DNA of 33,768 nt from an uncultured Prevotellaceae bacterium (GCA_902776545.1 CACYQO010000023.1:1-33768); one strand, 5' to 3'. Shown: positions 21,663 through 31,275, counted from the first letter of the stretch. The notes: generated from the letters alone by a model not told the origin. Program-made: numbers and translations.

Positions 21663-23714
21663 CTATTTCTTCAACTCAGGATAGGAAAGACGGGTGTGAT
21701 AGATCATCTTGAGTTTCTCGATGAGAACCGTCTTGGCATAGGCTATATCACGGAAGGTGATGGGGCACTCCTTGAAATAACCTTCTGCCACCTGGGTGTC
21801 GATGAGTCGGTTGACAAGCTCACGGATGGTTTTCTCCGTGTAGTCGGGGAGTGAACGGGAGGCAGCCTCGACGGTATCGGCCATCATGAGGATAGCCTGC
21901 TCTTTGGTAAAGGGGTTGGGGCCTGGATAGGTGAACAGCAACTCATCGACATCGTCGTTGGGATGGGCGTTCTTGTACTGGACGTAGAAGAATTTCGCTT
22001 TACCTTGGCCGTGATGGGTTGAGATAAAGTCCTTGATGATGTTTGGCAAATCGTACTTCTCTGCCATCTTGATGCCCTCGGTGACGTGACTGATAATCAT
22101 CTGGGCGCTGTCGATGGATCCCATCTTCTCGTGAGGATTAACACCTGACTGGTTTTCTGTGAAATAGATGGGGTTGGAAATCTTGCCGATATCGTGATAG
22201 AGGGCACCTGTGCGGACGAGTTGGCTCTTGGCATCAATCTTTCGGGCAATCTCGGCAGCGAGGTTACCTACCTGGATGGAGTGCTGGAAGGTGCCTGGTG
22301 CCACCTCACTCATCTTGCGCAACAGCTCCTTGTTCATGTCGGAGAGTTCGATGAGCGTGATGTTCGACGTGAAGCCAAAGGCTTTCTCGATGAGATAGAG
22401 CAAGGGGTAGGAACAGAAAAGCAACATGCCGTTGATGGCGATGTAATTGTATTCGCTATAACTCATGCGGCTGATGTCGCTGGTACGTACCCAGTCGAGG
22501 GCGAGGTTTGTCAGTCCCATGCCGACGGTGATGAGGACAGCAGTCCAAAACAGTTGAGAACGGCTGGAGAGTTCGCGGAGGGAGAAGATGGCAACCAAGC
22601 CAGCTACGGTCTCAACGGCAATGAACTCCAGGGGATGTTGGAGGGCGCAGGCACAGACAAGGACAGTGGTCAAGTGGGCCATGAAGGCGGTACGGGAATC
22701 CATAAACACCCGAACGAAGATAGGCACCATGGCGAAGGGCAGCATGTAGATGTGAAGGACGCTGTGGCTGACCATCAGACAGGCGATGGCTGCGAAGATG
22801 ATGATGAGGGCATAGAGCATGGCCGAGGAACGTGCCTTCTCGAAGTAGTCCTTGCGGAAGAGGGAGAGGAAGAAGGTGAAGCAGGTGACGATGATCGCAA
22901 CATAGAGAATCTGTCCGAGGATGGTCAGTGAGAGTCGCGGGTCGTTCCCGTGCTTGCGTTCCATCTCCTTCTTGTACGACATGAGGATGTTGTAGGTCTT
23001 TGTGTCGATGATATCACCACGGTCGATGATCTTCTGACCGCGTTGCACAAGTCCTGTAGCCAGTGGAATGCTGTTATGGAGTTCGTTGAGGCTCGCCTCA
23101 CTGCGCTCCTTGTCGTAGGTGAGGTTGGGTGCCAGGTAATCGTTGAGATTACACTTCTTCAGAATGTCTTGGTGTTCAGCCAGTGTCTGGTCGAGGAAGA
23201 TTTGTTCGTATGCAGAAACGACAGAGTTGATATCCTTGATGGACACACTGCTGGCGTTCTTGCCATCGATAATGCGGATGAGGCGCGTGGTGTCCTGATG
23301 CAGGTCGTTATACTCGGCGCTGTTCATGATACCTTTGGTGTAGAGGTCTCGCAGGCGGTTAGCGATGATACTCAGATAGTCGTTCTCGAGGCCGGGAATA
23401 CCGTTGGAATAGTCTTTATAGAACTGTCGTATCTCATTACCTGATACATTCTTGTTGATGATGTAGTAGGGCTCGTAGAGTCTCATGAGACTGTCGCGCT
23501 CTTTGCTGATGACCTCATCGCTCTTGTAGATGGGGAAGTCGAAGGGTGCGCTGAGGTCGGAGTAGATCCAGGGGCGCCCTTTTTCGAAGTTGAAACTGAA
23601 TTCGTTGGAGCGTGGCATGAGCCAGACGATGATGGCAACGGTGCCTATGACGAGTGCGGCACGGATGAGGAAATCGCGCCATGTGAGGTCGTTCTTAAAG
23701 TCGAAACTACTCAT
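21663..23714 (-). CDS. 7TM-HD phosphodiesterase (PgpH/YqfF-like), probable c-di-AMP hydrolase
   Basis: The protein has 683 residues. An N-terminal membrane helix (residues 17-34) precedes a large extracytoplasmic 7TMR-HDED domain (to about residue 270), then seven membrane helices (about 275-470) and a cytoplasmic HD domain. HD-domain metal ligands are visible: H in [12 protein letters not shown] in [11 protein letters not shown] in SHVTEG, HH in STHHG and D in MMADTVEA. PgpH proteins hydrolyse c-di-AMP. The start 23714 is chosen because the -7 box at 23757-23764 leaves no room for the longer frame. It is divergent from gltX. Confidence 0.93.
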   Translation of the reverse strand: MSSFDFKNDLTWRDFLIRAALVIGTVAIIVWLMPRSNEFSFNFEKGRPWIYSDLSAPFDFPIYKSDEVISKERDSLMRLYEPYYIINKNVSGNEIRQFYKDYSNGIPGLENDYLSIIANRLRDLYTKGIMNSAEYNDLHQDTTRLIRIIDGKNASSVSIKDINSVVSAYEQIFLDQTLAEHQDILKKCNLNDYLAPNLTYDKERSEASLNELHNSIPLATGLVQRGQKIIDRGDIIDTKTYNILMSYKKEMERKHGNDPRLSLTILGQILYVAIIVTCFTFFLSLFRKDYFEKARSSAMLYALIIIFAAIACLMVSHSVLHIYMLPFAMVPIFVRVFMDSRTAFMAHLTTVLVCACALQHPLEFIAVETVAGLVAIFSLRELSSRSQLFWTAVLITVGMGLTNLALDWVRTSDISRMSYSEYNYIAINGMLLFCSYPLLYLIEKAFGFTSNITLIELSDMNKELLRKMSEVAPGTFQHSIQVGNLAAEIARKIDAKSQLVRTGALYHDIGKISNPIYFTENQSGVNPHEKMGSIDSAQMIISHVTEGIKMAEKYDLPNIIKDFISTHHGQGKAKFFYVQYKNAHPNDDVDELLFTYPGPNPFTKEQAILMMADTVEAASRSLPDYTEKTIRELVNRLIDTQVAEGYFKECPITFRDIAYAKTVLIEKLKMIYHTRLSYPELKK

Positions 23715-23756
23715 TTGATACGGTCTGTTATGGATGGTTAGACAACATTTTCGCTG

Positions 23757-23764
23757 CAAAGATA
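23757..23764 (-). promoter_or_regulatory. -7 promoter element for the 7TM-HD gene
   Basis: The minus strand reads TATCTTTG, 42 bases upstream of the ATG at 23714. Confidence 0.62.
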
Positions 23765-23807
23765 CAAAATAATTACGATTTACTATTTACAATTTGCGAA
23801 TTTTTTG

Positions 23808-23815
23808 TACCTTTG
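23808..23815 (+). promoter_or_regulatory. -7 promoter element for gltX
   Basis: TACCTTTG, 21 bases before the ATG at 23837. The gap 23771-23792 to the divergent box holds a minus-strand GTAAAT-type repeat. Confidence 0.7.
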
Positions 23816-23836
23816 CAGTCAAATAATAATAATACA

Positions 23837-25354
23837 ATGTCAGAAAGAACTGTAAGAGTGAGATTCGCACCCAGTCCGACGGGTGCCCTCCATATCGGCG
23901 GTGTGCGCACTGCCTTGTATAACTATCTGTTTGCACGCCAGCATGGTGGTCAGCTTGTGTTCCGTATTGAGGATACGGATTCTAACCGTTTTGTACCAGG
24001 CGCCGAGGAATATATTCTGGAGTCGTTCAAGTGGCTGGGTATTCAGTTTGACGAGGGTGTGAGCTTCGGTGGCGACAAAGGTCCTTACCGTCAGAGTGAG
24101 CGTCGTGATATATATAAGAAATATGTGCAGCAGTTGTTGGATGCCGGTAAGGCGTATATCGCTTTCGACACCCCTGAGGAACTGGAGGCGAAGCGTGCTG
24201 AGATCCAGAATTTCCAGTACGACAGTCACACCCGTAACATGATGCGTAACTCTCTGACGCTGCCGAAGGAGGAAGTGGAACAGCTGATTGCCGACGGTAA
24301 GCAGTATGTGGTACGGTTTAAGATTGACGGTGGGCAGGAGGTTCTCGTCAACGACCTCATCCGTGGTGAAGTGCGCGTGAAGACGGACATCCTTGATGAT
24401 AAAGTGCTCTTCAAGAGTGCAGACCAGTTGCCGACGTACCATCTTGCGAATATCGTGGACGACCACCTGATGGAAATCTCACACGTGATCCGTGGTGAGG
24501 AGTGGTTGCCGAGTGCACCGTTGCATGTGTTGTTGTATCAGGCTTTCGGCTGGGAGGATACGATGCCGCAGTTTGCCCATCTGCCGCTGTTGCTGAAGCC
24601 TGACGGCAAGGGCAAGCTCTCCAAGCGTGACGGTGACCGCTTAGGATTCCCTGTGTTCCCATTGGAATGGAAAGACCCGAAGACGGGCGAGACATCTCGT
24701 GGTTATCGTGAGGATGGTTACTTCCCAGAAGCGGTGATAAACTTCCTTGCGTTGCTGGGCTGGAATCCGGGTACGGAGCAGGAAATCTTCTCGTTGGACG
24801 AGCTCGTGCCGTTGTTCGATATCTCCAAATGCTCAAAGGCTGGTGCAAAGTTTGCCTACGATAAGGGCATCTGGTTCAATCATGAGTATATCTTGAAGAA
24901 ATCGAATGAGGAGATTGCCGCCCTCTTCGAGCCGATCGTGAAGGAACATTGTCCGCAGGAGACTTCTGAACGTGTGCTTCAGGTGACGGCGATGATGAAA
25001 GACCGTGTGTCGTTCGTCAAGGAGTTGTGGCCCCTGTGCTCGTTCTTCTTCGAGGCACCCACTGAGTACGATGAGAAGACGGCGAAGAAGCGCTGGAAGG
25101 AAGATTCTGCGCAGCAACTCACCGAACTCATCAGTGTGCTGGAAGACATCGACGACTTCTCTTTAGAGAACCAGGAGCAGATTGTGCATGCTTGGATAGA
25201 GCAGAAGGAATATAAGTTGGGCAACATCATGAACGCCTGGCGTCTGGCACTCGTGGGTGAGGGCAAGGGACCTGGCATGTTCGATATCTCTGCCTTCCTG
25301 GGAAAGGAAGAGACCATCCGTCGCACCAAGCGCGCTATCGAGGTGCTGGGGTAA
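23837..25354 (+). CDS. gltX: Glutamyl-tRNA synthetase
   Basis: The protein has 505 residues, normal for the class I enzyme that charges tRNA-Glu. The HIGH motif is [18 protein letters not shown] at residues 12-29, and the KMSKS motif is KLSKR near residue 260. The C-terminal helical anticodon-binding region follows from about residue 330. The ATG at 23837 is used; a TTG 24 bases upstream lies inside the -7 box and cannot be the start. The waaA gene follows after a GTAAATC array. Confidence 0.96.
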   Translation: MSERTVRVRFAPSPTGALHIGGVRTALYNYLFARQHGGQLVFRIEDTDSNRFVPGAEEYILESFKWLGIQFDEGVSFGGDKGPYRQSERRDIYKKYVQQLLDAGKAYIAFDTPEELEAKRAEIQNFQYDSHTRNMMRNSLTLPKEEVEQLIADGKQYVVRFKIDGGQEVLVNDLIRGEVRVKTDILDDKVLFKSADQLPTYHLANIVDDHLMEISHVIRGEEWLPSAPLHVLLYQAFGWEDTMPQFAHLPLLLKPDGKGKLSKRDGDRLGFPVFPLEWKDPKTGETSRGYREDGYFPEAVINFLALLGWNPGTEQEIFSLDELVPLFDISKCSKAGAKFAYDKGIWFNHEYILKKSNEEIAALFEPIVKEHCPQETSERVLQVTAMMKDRVSFVKELWPLCSFFFEAPTEYDEKTAKKRWKEDSAQQLTELISVLEDIDDFSLENQEQIVHAWIEQKEYKLGNIMNAWRLALVGEGKGPGMFDISAFLGKEETIRRTKRAIEVLG

Positions 25355-25356
25355 CG

Positions 25357-25381
25357 AATCGTAAATCCGTAAATCGTAAAT
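25357..25381. repeat. GTAAATC array between gltX and waaA
   Basis: Identical over 25 bases to 13127-13151. It fills the gap between the gltX stop and the GTG start of waaA. Confidence 0.88.
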
Positions 25382-25389
25382 AGCATAAG

Positions 25390-26652
25390 GTGTATAACGT
25401 CATCATATATCTCTACCTCTTGGGTGTGGCGATCTATAGTCGCTTCAACGAAAAGGTGCGCAAGATGTGGCGAGGCGAGAGAGAGACTTTCCGCATCTTG
25501 AAAGAGAAGGTGGATCCTGAAGCGAAGTATGTATGGTTCCATGCAGCTTCGTTGGGTGAGTTCGAACAGGGACGGCCCCTGATGGAACAGCTTCGCCGTG
25601 AGCATCCTGAGTATAAGATTCTGCTGACGTTCTTCTCACCATCGGGCTATGAGGTGCGTAAGAACTACGAAGGGGCTGACATCATTACCTATCTGCCATT
25701 GGATACGATTACCAATGCCCGCAGGTTCCTGAGGACAGTCAGGCCCGTGATGGCGTACTTCATCAAATATGAGTTCTGGTACAACTATCTGCATATCCTC
25801 AAGCATCGTGGTGTGCCTGTGTATAGCGTGTCGAGCATTTTCCGTCCGGATCAGGTGTTCTTCAAGTGGTATGGACGGCAGTATGGAAGGGTGCTGAACT
25901 GCTTCACGCATTTCTTTGTGCAGAATGAGGTGAGCAAGATGCTGTTGGCGAAGATCGGCATTACGGACGTCACCATCGTAGGCGATACCCGTTTCGATCG
26001 TGTGCTTCAGATTAAGGAGGCTGCCAAACAGTTGCCGATTGTGGAGGAGTTTGTTGAGGAGTCAGGAGTCGGGAGTCAGGAGTCAGTAGGACACTCTAAA
26101 CCAAGGGTATTCGTTGCAGGCTCTTCATGGCCACCCGATGAGGAAATATTTATTAAGTATTTCAACCAGCATCCAGAGTGGAAGCTTATCATAGCCCCGC
26201 ACGTCATCGGCGAGGATCATCTCCGCCAGATCGAAAAACTATTGGAAGGCCGCAAGGTTGTGCGTTATACCAAGATTTCCAAAAACTCTGAGTATTCCGA
26301 GAACGCTGATGTCCTGATTATCGATTGCTTCGGACTGTTGTCGAGCATCTATCGTTATGGCGATGTGGCTTATGTGGGTGGCGGCTTTGGTGTGGGCATC
26401 CATAATCTGTTGGAGGCTGCCGTCTGGAGCGTACCCGTGTTCTTCGGCCCTAACAACCAGAAGTTCCAGGAGGCACAGGGGCTGAAGCAGAACGGCGGTC
26501 TGGAGATTACGGACTATGAGAGCTTTGCCTCGCAAATGGACCGTCTGGCAAAGGATGCCGGTTATCTTAAAGCACAAGGAGAACTGGCAGGTCGCTTTGT
26601 GGAAAGTCTGTCTGGTGCTACGGAGAAAGTGCTTGCGGCTACTCTTCGGTAA
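25390..26652 (+). CDS. waaA: 3-deoxy-D-manno-octulosonic acid (Kdo) transferase
   Basis: The protein has 420 residues, as usual. The N-terminal membrane anchor is YNVIIYLYLLGVAIYSRF. The catalytic glutamate is Glu57 in FHAASLGEFEQGRPL, and the C-terminal GT-B lobe carries FVAGSSWPPDEE, IIAPHVIGEDH and the donor-binding VGGGFGVGIHNLLEAAVWSV. It adds Kdo to lipid A precursor at the inner membrane. The start codon is GTG at 25390. A GGAGTCA heptamer array encodes extra residues 223-233 (EESGVGSQES) in the linker between the two lobes. It overlaps the convergent 5'-nucleotidase gene by 14 bases. Confidence 0.94.
   Translation: MYNVIIYLYLLGVAIYSRFNEKVRKMWRGERETFRILKEKVDPEAKYVWFHAASLGEFEQGRPLMEQLRREHPEYKILLTFFSPSGYEVRKNYEGADIITYLPLDTITNARRFLRTVRPVMAYFIKYEFWYNYLHILKHRGVPVYSVSSIFRPDQVFFKWYGRQYGRVLNCFTHFFVQNEVSKMLLAKIGITDVTIVGDTRFDRVLQIKEAAKQLPIVEEFVEESGVGSQESVGHSKPRVFVAGSSWPPDEEIFIKYFNQHPEWKLIIAPHVIGEDHLRQIEKLLEGRKVVRYTKISKNSEYSENADVLIIDCFGLLSSIYRYGDVAYVGGGFGVGIHNLLEAAVWSVPVFFGPNNQKFQEAQGLKQNGGLEITDYESFASQMDRLAKDAGYLKAQGELAGRFVESLSGATEKVLAATLR
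26058..26085. repeat. GGAGTCA heptamer array inside waaA
   Basis: Four tandem units (GGAGTCA, GGAGTCG, GGAGTCA, GGAGTCA) encode most of EESGVGSQESVG just before the C-terminal lobe (PRVFVAGSSW). Confidence 0.9.
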
Positions 26653-28075
26653 TCCTCATGTTGTGCAATCCCTTATTACTGATGACTCCCAGTTTCTCCA
26701 AATAGTTGGAGAGCATGACGGATGTTTGTATGTTCAGGGAGTGGCCCGGGTTGCTGATATATGATTTGCAGGCACTTTGCATATAGCTGTTCGTGACAAC
26801 CTTGTAGGTCTTCTGCATGTCGAAATTCTGCCCGTCAAGGGTTTTCAGGCGGATGCTTTTCAGCCGGTCTTTATGCTTGTCATCCTTATCGACGGTCACT
26901 TCACAGATAGCGCCGGCGATGCGAGGCAGGTGATAGAGTGAGCCACGGCTGTAGGTCGTCAGGATCTTCATGATTTCCTCACCAGTCAGCGTCAGTTCGA
27001 CAGCCTCGTTATAGAAGGGGTCCATCGAGAGGACATCCTGCATCGTGATGTCTCCAACGGCGAGGGAGTCGAGACGAACACCACCATTGTTTACGATGCT
27101 GAGGTCTGCCTGCCCTTCGTTGAGGAAGGCGTCGCACATCAGATAGTTTAACTCTTCCTTTGTCTTGAATGCTAACTCGGTCCTGCCCACCACACGCTTG
27201 AACATCGGGTTGTTGCTGAAGTATTCCACCATCACCTCTAACATTCTGTTCTTGTTGGGGAAGGATCTCACGTCGATATATTCTGCCGTTTTCCCCTTGA
27301 GTTTTCCGTTAATGAAGGTCAGCGTGATGTGCGTCGCCTTCTGTAGTTTGTTTTTGTTCTGGGTGATGAGCACGCCGTTGTGCAGCGGCTCGTCTGCTGT
27401 CAGTTGAGTATGCGTGTGGCCGCCGATGATCAGGTCGAGCCAAGGGTTGTTCTGAGCCACTTCTTTATCATCCTCATAGCCGAGATGTGAGAGCAGAATG
27501 GTGGCATCGCAATGATGGCTGAAACTGCGATACTGTTTGATGACTTTCATCGGGTTGGCGAAGCGGATGCCCTTCAGATTGTCCGGATGGGTATCTGGCC
27601 GTCCTTGCGAGTTGATTTGTATGAGACCGATGATGCCGATCTTGATGCCTTCGAAGTCGTAAACCTTTGTGGGAACGATGTGCAGGCCAGTCTCTTCTGA
27701 GGGGAAGATGTTGGCACAGATATAACTGAAGCAGGAGTATGGCATCAGCGGCGGCAGGGAGCCTACGTCGAACTCATGGTTGCCTAACGTCGTGGCGTCG
27801 AAGCCCACCTGGTTCATCAGAGTCACCATCGGGTAGGAGGAGATTCGGAACATGTCGTTCTTGGGATTGCCCGTGCGGTTGTCGCCTGCAGAGAGTATCA
27901 GCATCGAGGGATAGAGTGCCCGCAGACTGTCGGCAATGGCAGCGAGTTGTGGAAACTGCTCAATGGCAGCGTGCATGTCGTTCACTGCCAAGATATGTAC
28001 TTCGCGCTTCTGTCCGAAAATAGTTGATGTAACAAGTAATGCCAGTCCTATGAGGTAAGTTCGCCTTGTCTTCAT
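26639..28075 (-). CDS. Exported 5'-nucleotidase / UshA-type metallophosphoesterase
   Basis: The protein has 478 residues. A signal peptide (MKTRRTYLIGLALLVTSTIF, cleavage after GQ) is followed by the metallophosphoesterase domain: NDMHAAIEQ, SAGDNRTGNP, LGNHEFDVG, LLSHLGYEDD and IIGGHTHTQL supply the two-metal site. The C-terminal 5'-nucleotidase domain (from about residue 290) has IVNNGGVRLDSLAVGDITMQ and the base-stacking region near SYMQSACKSY. It probably dephosphorylates nucleotides or sugar nucleotides in the periplasm. The ATG at 28075 is preferred over a TTG six bases upstream. It diverges from the membrane metallophosphoesterase. Confidence 0.9.
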   Translation of the reverse strand: MKTRRTYLIGLALLVTSTIFGQKREVHILAVNDMHAAIEQFPQLAAIADSLRALYPSMLILSAGDNRTGNPKNDMFRISSYPMVTLMNQVGFDATTLGNHEFDVGSLPPLMPYSCFSYICANIFPSEETGLHIVPTKVYDFEGIKIGIIGLIQINSQGRPDTHPDNLKGIRFANPMKVIKQYRSFSHHCDATILLSHLGYEDDKEVAQNNPWLDLIIGGHTHTQLTADEPLHNGVLITQNKNKLQKATHITLTFINGKLKGKTAEYIDVRSFPNKNRMLEVMVEYFSNNPMFKRVVGRTELAFKTKEELNYLMCDAFLNEGQADLSIVNNGGVRLDSLAVGDITMQDVLSMDPFYNEAVELTLTGEEIMKILTTYSRGSLYHLPRIAGAICEVTVDKDDKHKDRLKSIRLKTLDGQNFDMQKTYKVVTNSYMQSACKSYISNPGHSLNIQTSVMLSNYLEKLGVISNKGLHNMRITEE

Positions 28076-28099
28076 ACGCAAAAATTCTTAATTGGACTG

Positions 28100-28107
28100 C
28101 AAAGATA
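28100..28107 (-). promoter_or_regulatory. -7 promoter element for the 5'-nucleotidase gene
   Basis: The minus strand reads TATCTTTG, 24 bases upstream of the ATG at 28075. Confidence 0.62.
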
Positions 28108-28151
28108 TGAAAAATTTGTGAACTAATGCAAGTTTTATGCGCATTTCTTTA

Positions 28152-28159
28152 TAATTTTG
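28152..28159 (+). promoter_or_regulatory. -7 promoter element for the membrane phosphoesterase gene
   Basis: TAATTTTG, 19 bases before the ATG at 28179. Confidence 0.58.
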
Positions 28160-28178
28160 CGCTCACAATGCAAAAAGT

Positions 28179-29300
28179 ATGAGATTTATGTGGATGTTTA
28201 TCTTCATGATACTGCCGTTGCTGGCAGTCGTTTATATCGGTTGGCATGTGTGGGCCATCCTCCCTTTTACTCGTTTATGGAAGACGGTCGTCGTGCTATT
28301 GATGGCGAGTTGTTTCCTGCTGTTCTTCTTCGGTTTGCGTCGACAGACGGACAACTATGCGTTGCCTGTGGCGCAGGTGATGTATGAGGTAGGCACCTCG
28401 TCCATCTTCATCATGCTTTATCTGGTGATCATCTTCCTGGTGCTCGACCTGGGAAGGTTGGTGCATCTTGTGCCTCGCTCGCTGCTCTTCAACAACTGGC
28501 AGATGGCGGTGGGCATTGTCGTGCTGCTGTTCATCGTCTTCCTCTATGGTAACATCCATTATTATAATAAGGTACGCGTACCGTTGGAATTGAAATCCTC
28601 AAAACCGCTGCCAAAGGATTATAGGGTGGTGATGGTGTCTGATCTGCATTTGGGCTATCATAATCCCCGTAAGGAACTGGCGCGATGGGTGGATATGATC
28701 AATGCTGAGAAGCCTGATTTCATTCTGATTGCTGGTGATCTTATCGACGGTAGCATCCGTCCTTTAAATGAAGAACGCATGGCTGAGGAGTTTCACAGGC
28801 TTACGGTGCCTGTTTATGCCTGCTTGGGCAATCATGAGCATTTCGGCGGCGATGCTAACGCCAGGCAATTCTATAAGGATGCGGGTATCCGTCTGCTGAT
28901 AGATGAGGCTGCCGTGATAGACAGCGCGATTGTCGTCATAGGCCGAGATGACCGTATGAACTTCCGCCGTAAAAGTGTGGAGGAACTGATGAAATCAGCC
29001 GCTTCTAATAACTCTCACCTCTCACCTCTTACCTCTCACCTCTATACAATCGTGCTCGACCATCAGCCGTATGAGCTGGAGAAAGCTGAGGCAGCTGGTG
29101 TTGACTTCCAACTAAGCGGCCATACCCATCGTGGACAGGTATGGCCGATCTCTTGGATTACGGATGCCATCTATGAGTGCTCGTGGGACTCACATCAGCG
29201 AGGCAACACTCAATTTTATATCTCTTCAGGTCTTGGTCTCTGGGGAGGCAAGTTCCGCATCGGTACACAATCCGAATACGTTGTCGCCACCATACATTAA
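28179..29300 (+). CDS. Membrane metallophosphoesterase (YkuE-like)
   Basis: The protein has 373 residues. Four membrane helices occupy about residues 5-130 (for example MFIFMILPLLAVVYIGWHVW and MAVGIVVLLFIVFLYGNIHY). The catalytic domain has the full calcineurin-type set: MVSDLHLGYH, IAGDLIDGS, CLGNHEHFGG, VLDHQPYE and LSGHTHRGQVWP. Relatives act on lipid or nucleotide phosphates at the membrane; the substrate here is unknown. A CTCTCAC heptamer array encodes residues 278-290 (NNSHLSPLTSHLY). Its TAA and the amylase stop on the other strand share the four bases TTAA at 29297-29300. Confidence 0.9.
   Translation: MRFMWMFIFMILPLLAVVYIGWHVWAILPFTRLWKTVVVLLMASCFLLFFFGLRRQTDNYALPVAQVMYEVGTSSIFIMLYLVIIFLVLDLGRLVHLVPRSLLFNNWQMAVGIVVLLFIVFLYGNIHYYNKVRVPLELKSSKPLPKDYRVVMVSDLHLGYHNPRKELARWVDMINAEKPDFILIAGDLIDGSIRPLNEERMAEEFHRLTVPVYACLGNHEHFGGDANARQFYKDAGIRLLIDEAAVIDSAIVVIGRDDRMNFRRKSVEELMKSAASNNSHLSPLTSHLYTIVLDHQPYELEKAEAAGVDFQLSGHTHRGQVWPISWITDAIYECSWDSHQRGNTQFYISSGLGLWGGKFRIGTQSEYVVATIH
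29012..29046. repeat. CTCTCAC heptamer array inside the metallophosphoesterase gene
   Basis: Four 7-base units (CTCTCAC twice, CTCTTAC, CTCTCAC) and a partial fifth encode SHLSPLTSHLY in a loop before the conserved strand YTIVLDHQP. Confidence 0.9.
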
Positions 29301-31243
29301 AACTCCAGGACCAGACTCTGGCGGGGTTTCAGTTCAAGATTCTTTGACAGGTCGTGGAAGCGGCCGGTGAGGATATCCTTGGCCTTGGCGGTATTGCCGA
29401 TGACTTCTGCATAGCGCTCCACTTCCATCGTGGCAGGCTTCGATGTGCCGTTGAGAATGGTGAGGGCCGTCTTGCCCTTGTACTGACGGGCGATGACGTA
29501 GACACCCTTGTAGGGAATGAACTGCGTCTGCGAACCCTTGGTGATCACATCATTGTTCTGGCGCCAGTGCAGCAGACGACTGGTCCATGCGAACATGCTC
29601 TGTTCTGCCTTCGTGCGACCCTCCTTCGTGAAGGCATTATGCTCGTCACCTGGGAATCCACCAGGGAAGTCCTTGCGCACGTTGCCGTCCGTCACTTCCT
29701 TCGTACCGTTCATCAGCACCTCCGTACCATAATAGAGCTGTGGTATGCGGTTGACGGTGAGCAGCAGGGCGAGAGCCTGTTTCAGGGCGAGCGTATCACG
29801 GCCATTTCCTAAGAATCGGTCTGTGTCGTGGTTCTCGATGAAGGCCATCACGCTGGAAGGATTCGGATAGAGATAGTCATAGACGAACGAGTTATAGAGG
29901 CGGTTCAGACCGTTCCACCACGCGTCTGTCTCTTCATGCTTGGCCTGATTCAGCTTGTCGAAGAACGAGAAGTCCATCACGGTCTTCAGGAATGAGTTGT
30001 GGCTGGTGAGCTTGGATCCCTTTTGCCAGGCGGCTGTATAGGCAGGCTCTGTCACCCATGTTTCGCCCACGGTGTTGAAGTTGGGATATTCCTCGTCCAG
30101 CTCCTTCATCCACTGGGCCATTGCATTGGCGTAGGCATAGGGATAGGTATCCATGCGGATGCCGTCGATACCCACGGTCTCTATCCACCACATGGAGTTC
30201 TGGATGAGGTAGCGCATCAGGTGCGGGTTATGCTGGTTCAGATCGGGCATCGAGGGCACGAACCATCCTTCGACGGTCTCCTTCATGTCCACCTTCGAGG
30301 CATAGGGATCCACCACGGGTGTGAGCTTGTACGATGTCTGCAGATAGGCACTCTTTGCAGGTTCTGAACCGTCGCTGTTGGCGGTGAAACCCGTCATCGG
30401 ATCGCGGCCACTTTGCTTCTCCGTGAGCCATTCGGGGGTGTTCAGCCAGTCTTTCGTAGGCATGTCCTTCGTCCAGGGGTGCTCATAGCCGCTGTGGTTG
30501 AAGATCATGTCCATCACCACCTTCAGGCCTTTCTGATGGGCCTCGTCGCAGAGACGGCGGTAGTCTTCGTTGGTGCCGAAGCGGGGATCCACCTTATAAT
30601 AGTTCGTTGTGGCATAGCCGTGATAGGTCGAGAAACCGTTCTCCTGGTCCGGCGAGTCATTCTCCAAGACGGGTGTCAGCCAGAGGGCCGTCACGCCGAG
30701 TTCCTTGAAATAGTCCAGATGCTCACGGATACCGTTCAGATCGCCACCGTGACGCAATGAGGGCTTCGTGCGATCCTCCTTGTAATTGCGCATGCCTGCC
30801 ACCTGCGCAGGATGGTTCGGTCCCTGTGCAAAACGGTCGGGCATCAGCATATAGAGCACGTCGGCATTGGAGAATCCCATGCGTTTGTCGCCGCTCATCT
30901 CGCGCTGCTTCAGCTGATACTTTTCACTTATCACTTTTCGCTTTTCATTTCTGAAGTTAAGCGTCATCGTGCCAGGTTGGGCCTCGCGCACGTTCATATA
31001 TATTAATAGGTAGTTGGGAGAGTCCAGTCGCACGAGACTGTCGATCCTGACGCCAGGATAGTCCGTCGTCACCTCAGCTACATCGCGGATGCCCTGTCCA
31101 TAGACCATCAGCTGCACCTGAGGATTCTTCATCCCCACGTACCAGTCCGTAGGCTCAATTCGTTCCACTACTGTTTTTTTCGCTCCACTCATTGTCAATA
31201 CGTTTGCCAGCACGAATGCGGCCATTAATAAAATCCTTTGCAT
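29297..31243 (-). CDS. GH13 alpha-amylase / neopullulanase-type enzyme (SusA-like)
   Basis: The protein has 648 residues. A signal peptide (MQRILLMAAFVLANVLTMSG) is followed by an N-terminal beta domain of cyclomaltodextrinase type (VERIEPTDWYVGMKNPQVQL), the catalytic barrel from about residue 125, and a C-terminal beta domain. Catalytic residues: Asp nucleophile in GIDGIRMDTYPY (near 365), Glu in GETW (near 391) and Asp in ENHDTDR (near 470); VVMDMIFNHSG is region I. It probably cleaves imported malto-oligosaccharides in the periplasm, as SusA does. No sus genes lie next to it in this window. A heptamer array encodes residues 97-108 between the first two domains. Confidence 0.93.
   Translation of the reverse strand: MQRILLMAAFVLANVLTMSGAKKTVVERIEPTDWYVGMKNPQVQLMVYGQGIRDVAEVTTDYPGVRIDSLVRLDSPNYLLIYMNVREAQPGTMTLNFRNEKRKVISEKYQLKQREMSGDKRMGFSNADVLYMLMPDRFAQGPNHPAQVAGMRNYKEDRTKPSLRHGGDLNGIREHLDYFKELGVTALWLTPVLENDSPDQENGFSTYHGYATTNYYKVDPRFGTNEDYRRLCDEAHQKGLKVVMDMIFNHSGYEHPWTKDMPTKDWLNTPEWLTEKQSGRDPMTGFTANSDGSEPAKSAYLQTSYKLTPVVDPYASKVDMKETVEGWFVPSMPDLNQHNPHLMRYLIQNSMWWIETVGIDGIRMDTYPYAYANAMAQWMKELDEEYPNFNTVGETWVTEPAYTAAWQKGSKLTSHNSFLKTVMDFSFFDKLNQAKHEETDAWWNGLNRLYNSFVYDYLYPNPSSVMAFIENHDTDRFLGNGRDTLALKQALALLLTVNRIPQLYYGTEVLMNGTKEVTDGNVRKDFPGGFPGDEHNAFTKEGRTKAEQSMFAWTSRLLHWRQNNDVITKGSQTQFIPYKGVYVIARQYKGKTALTILNGTSKPATMEVERYAEVIGNTAKAKDILTGRFHDLSKNLELKPRQSLVLEF
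30919..30953. repeat. GAAAAGT heptamer array inside the amylase gene
   Basis: Five 7-base units, on the coding strand close to GAAAAGT, encode NFRNEKRKVISEKYQ at the junction of the N-terminal domain and catalytic barrel. The unit equals that at 12149-12177. Confidence 0.88.
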
Positions 31244-31275
31244 AACTAGTCTTTAGTTTATTCTCTAACTGTTGG

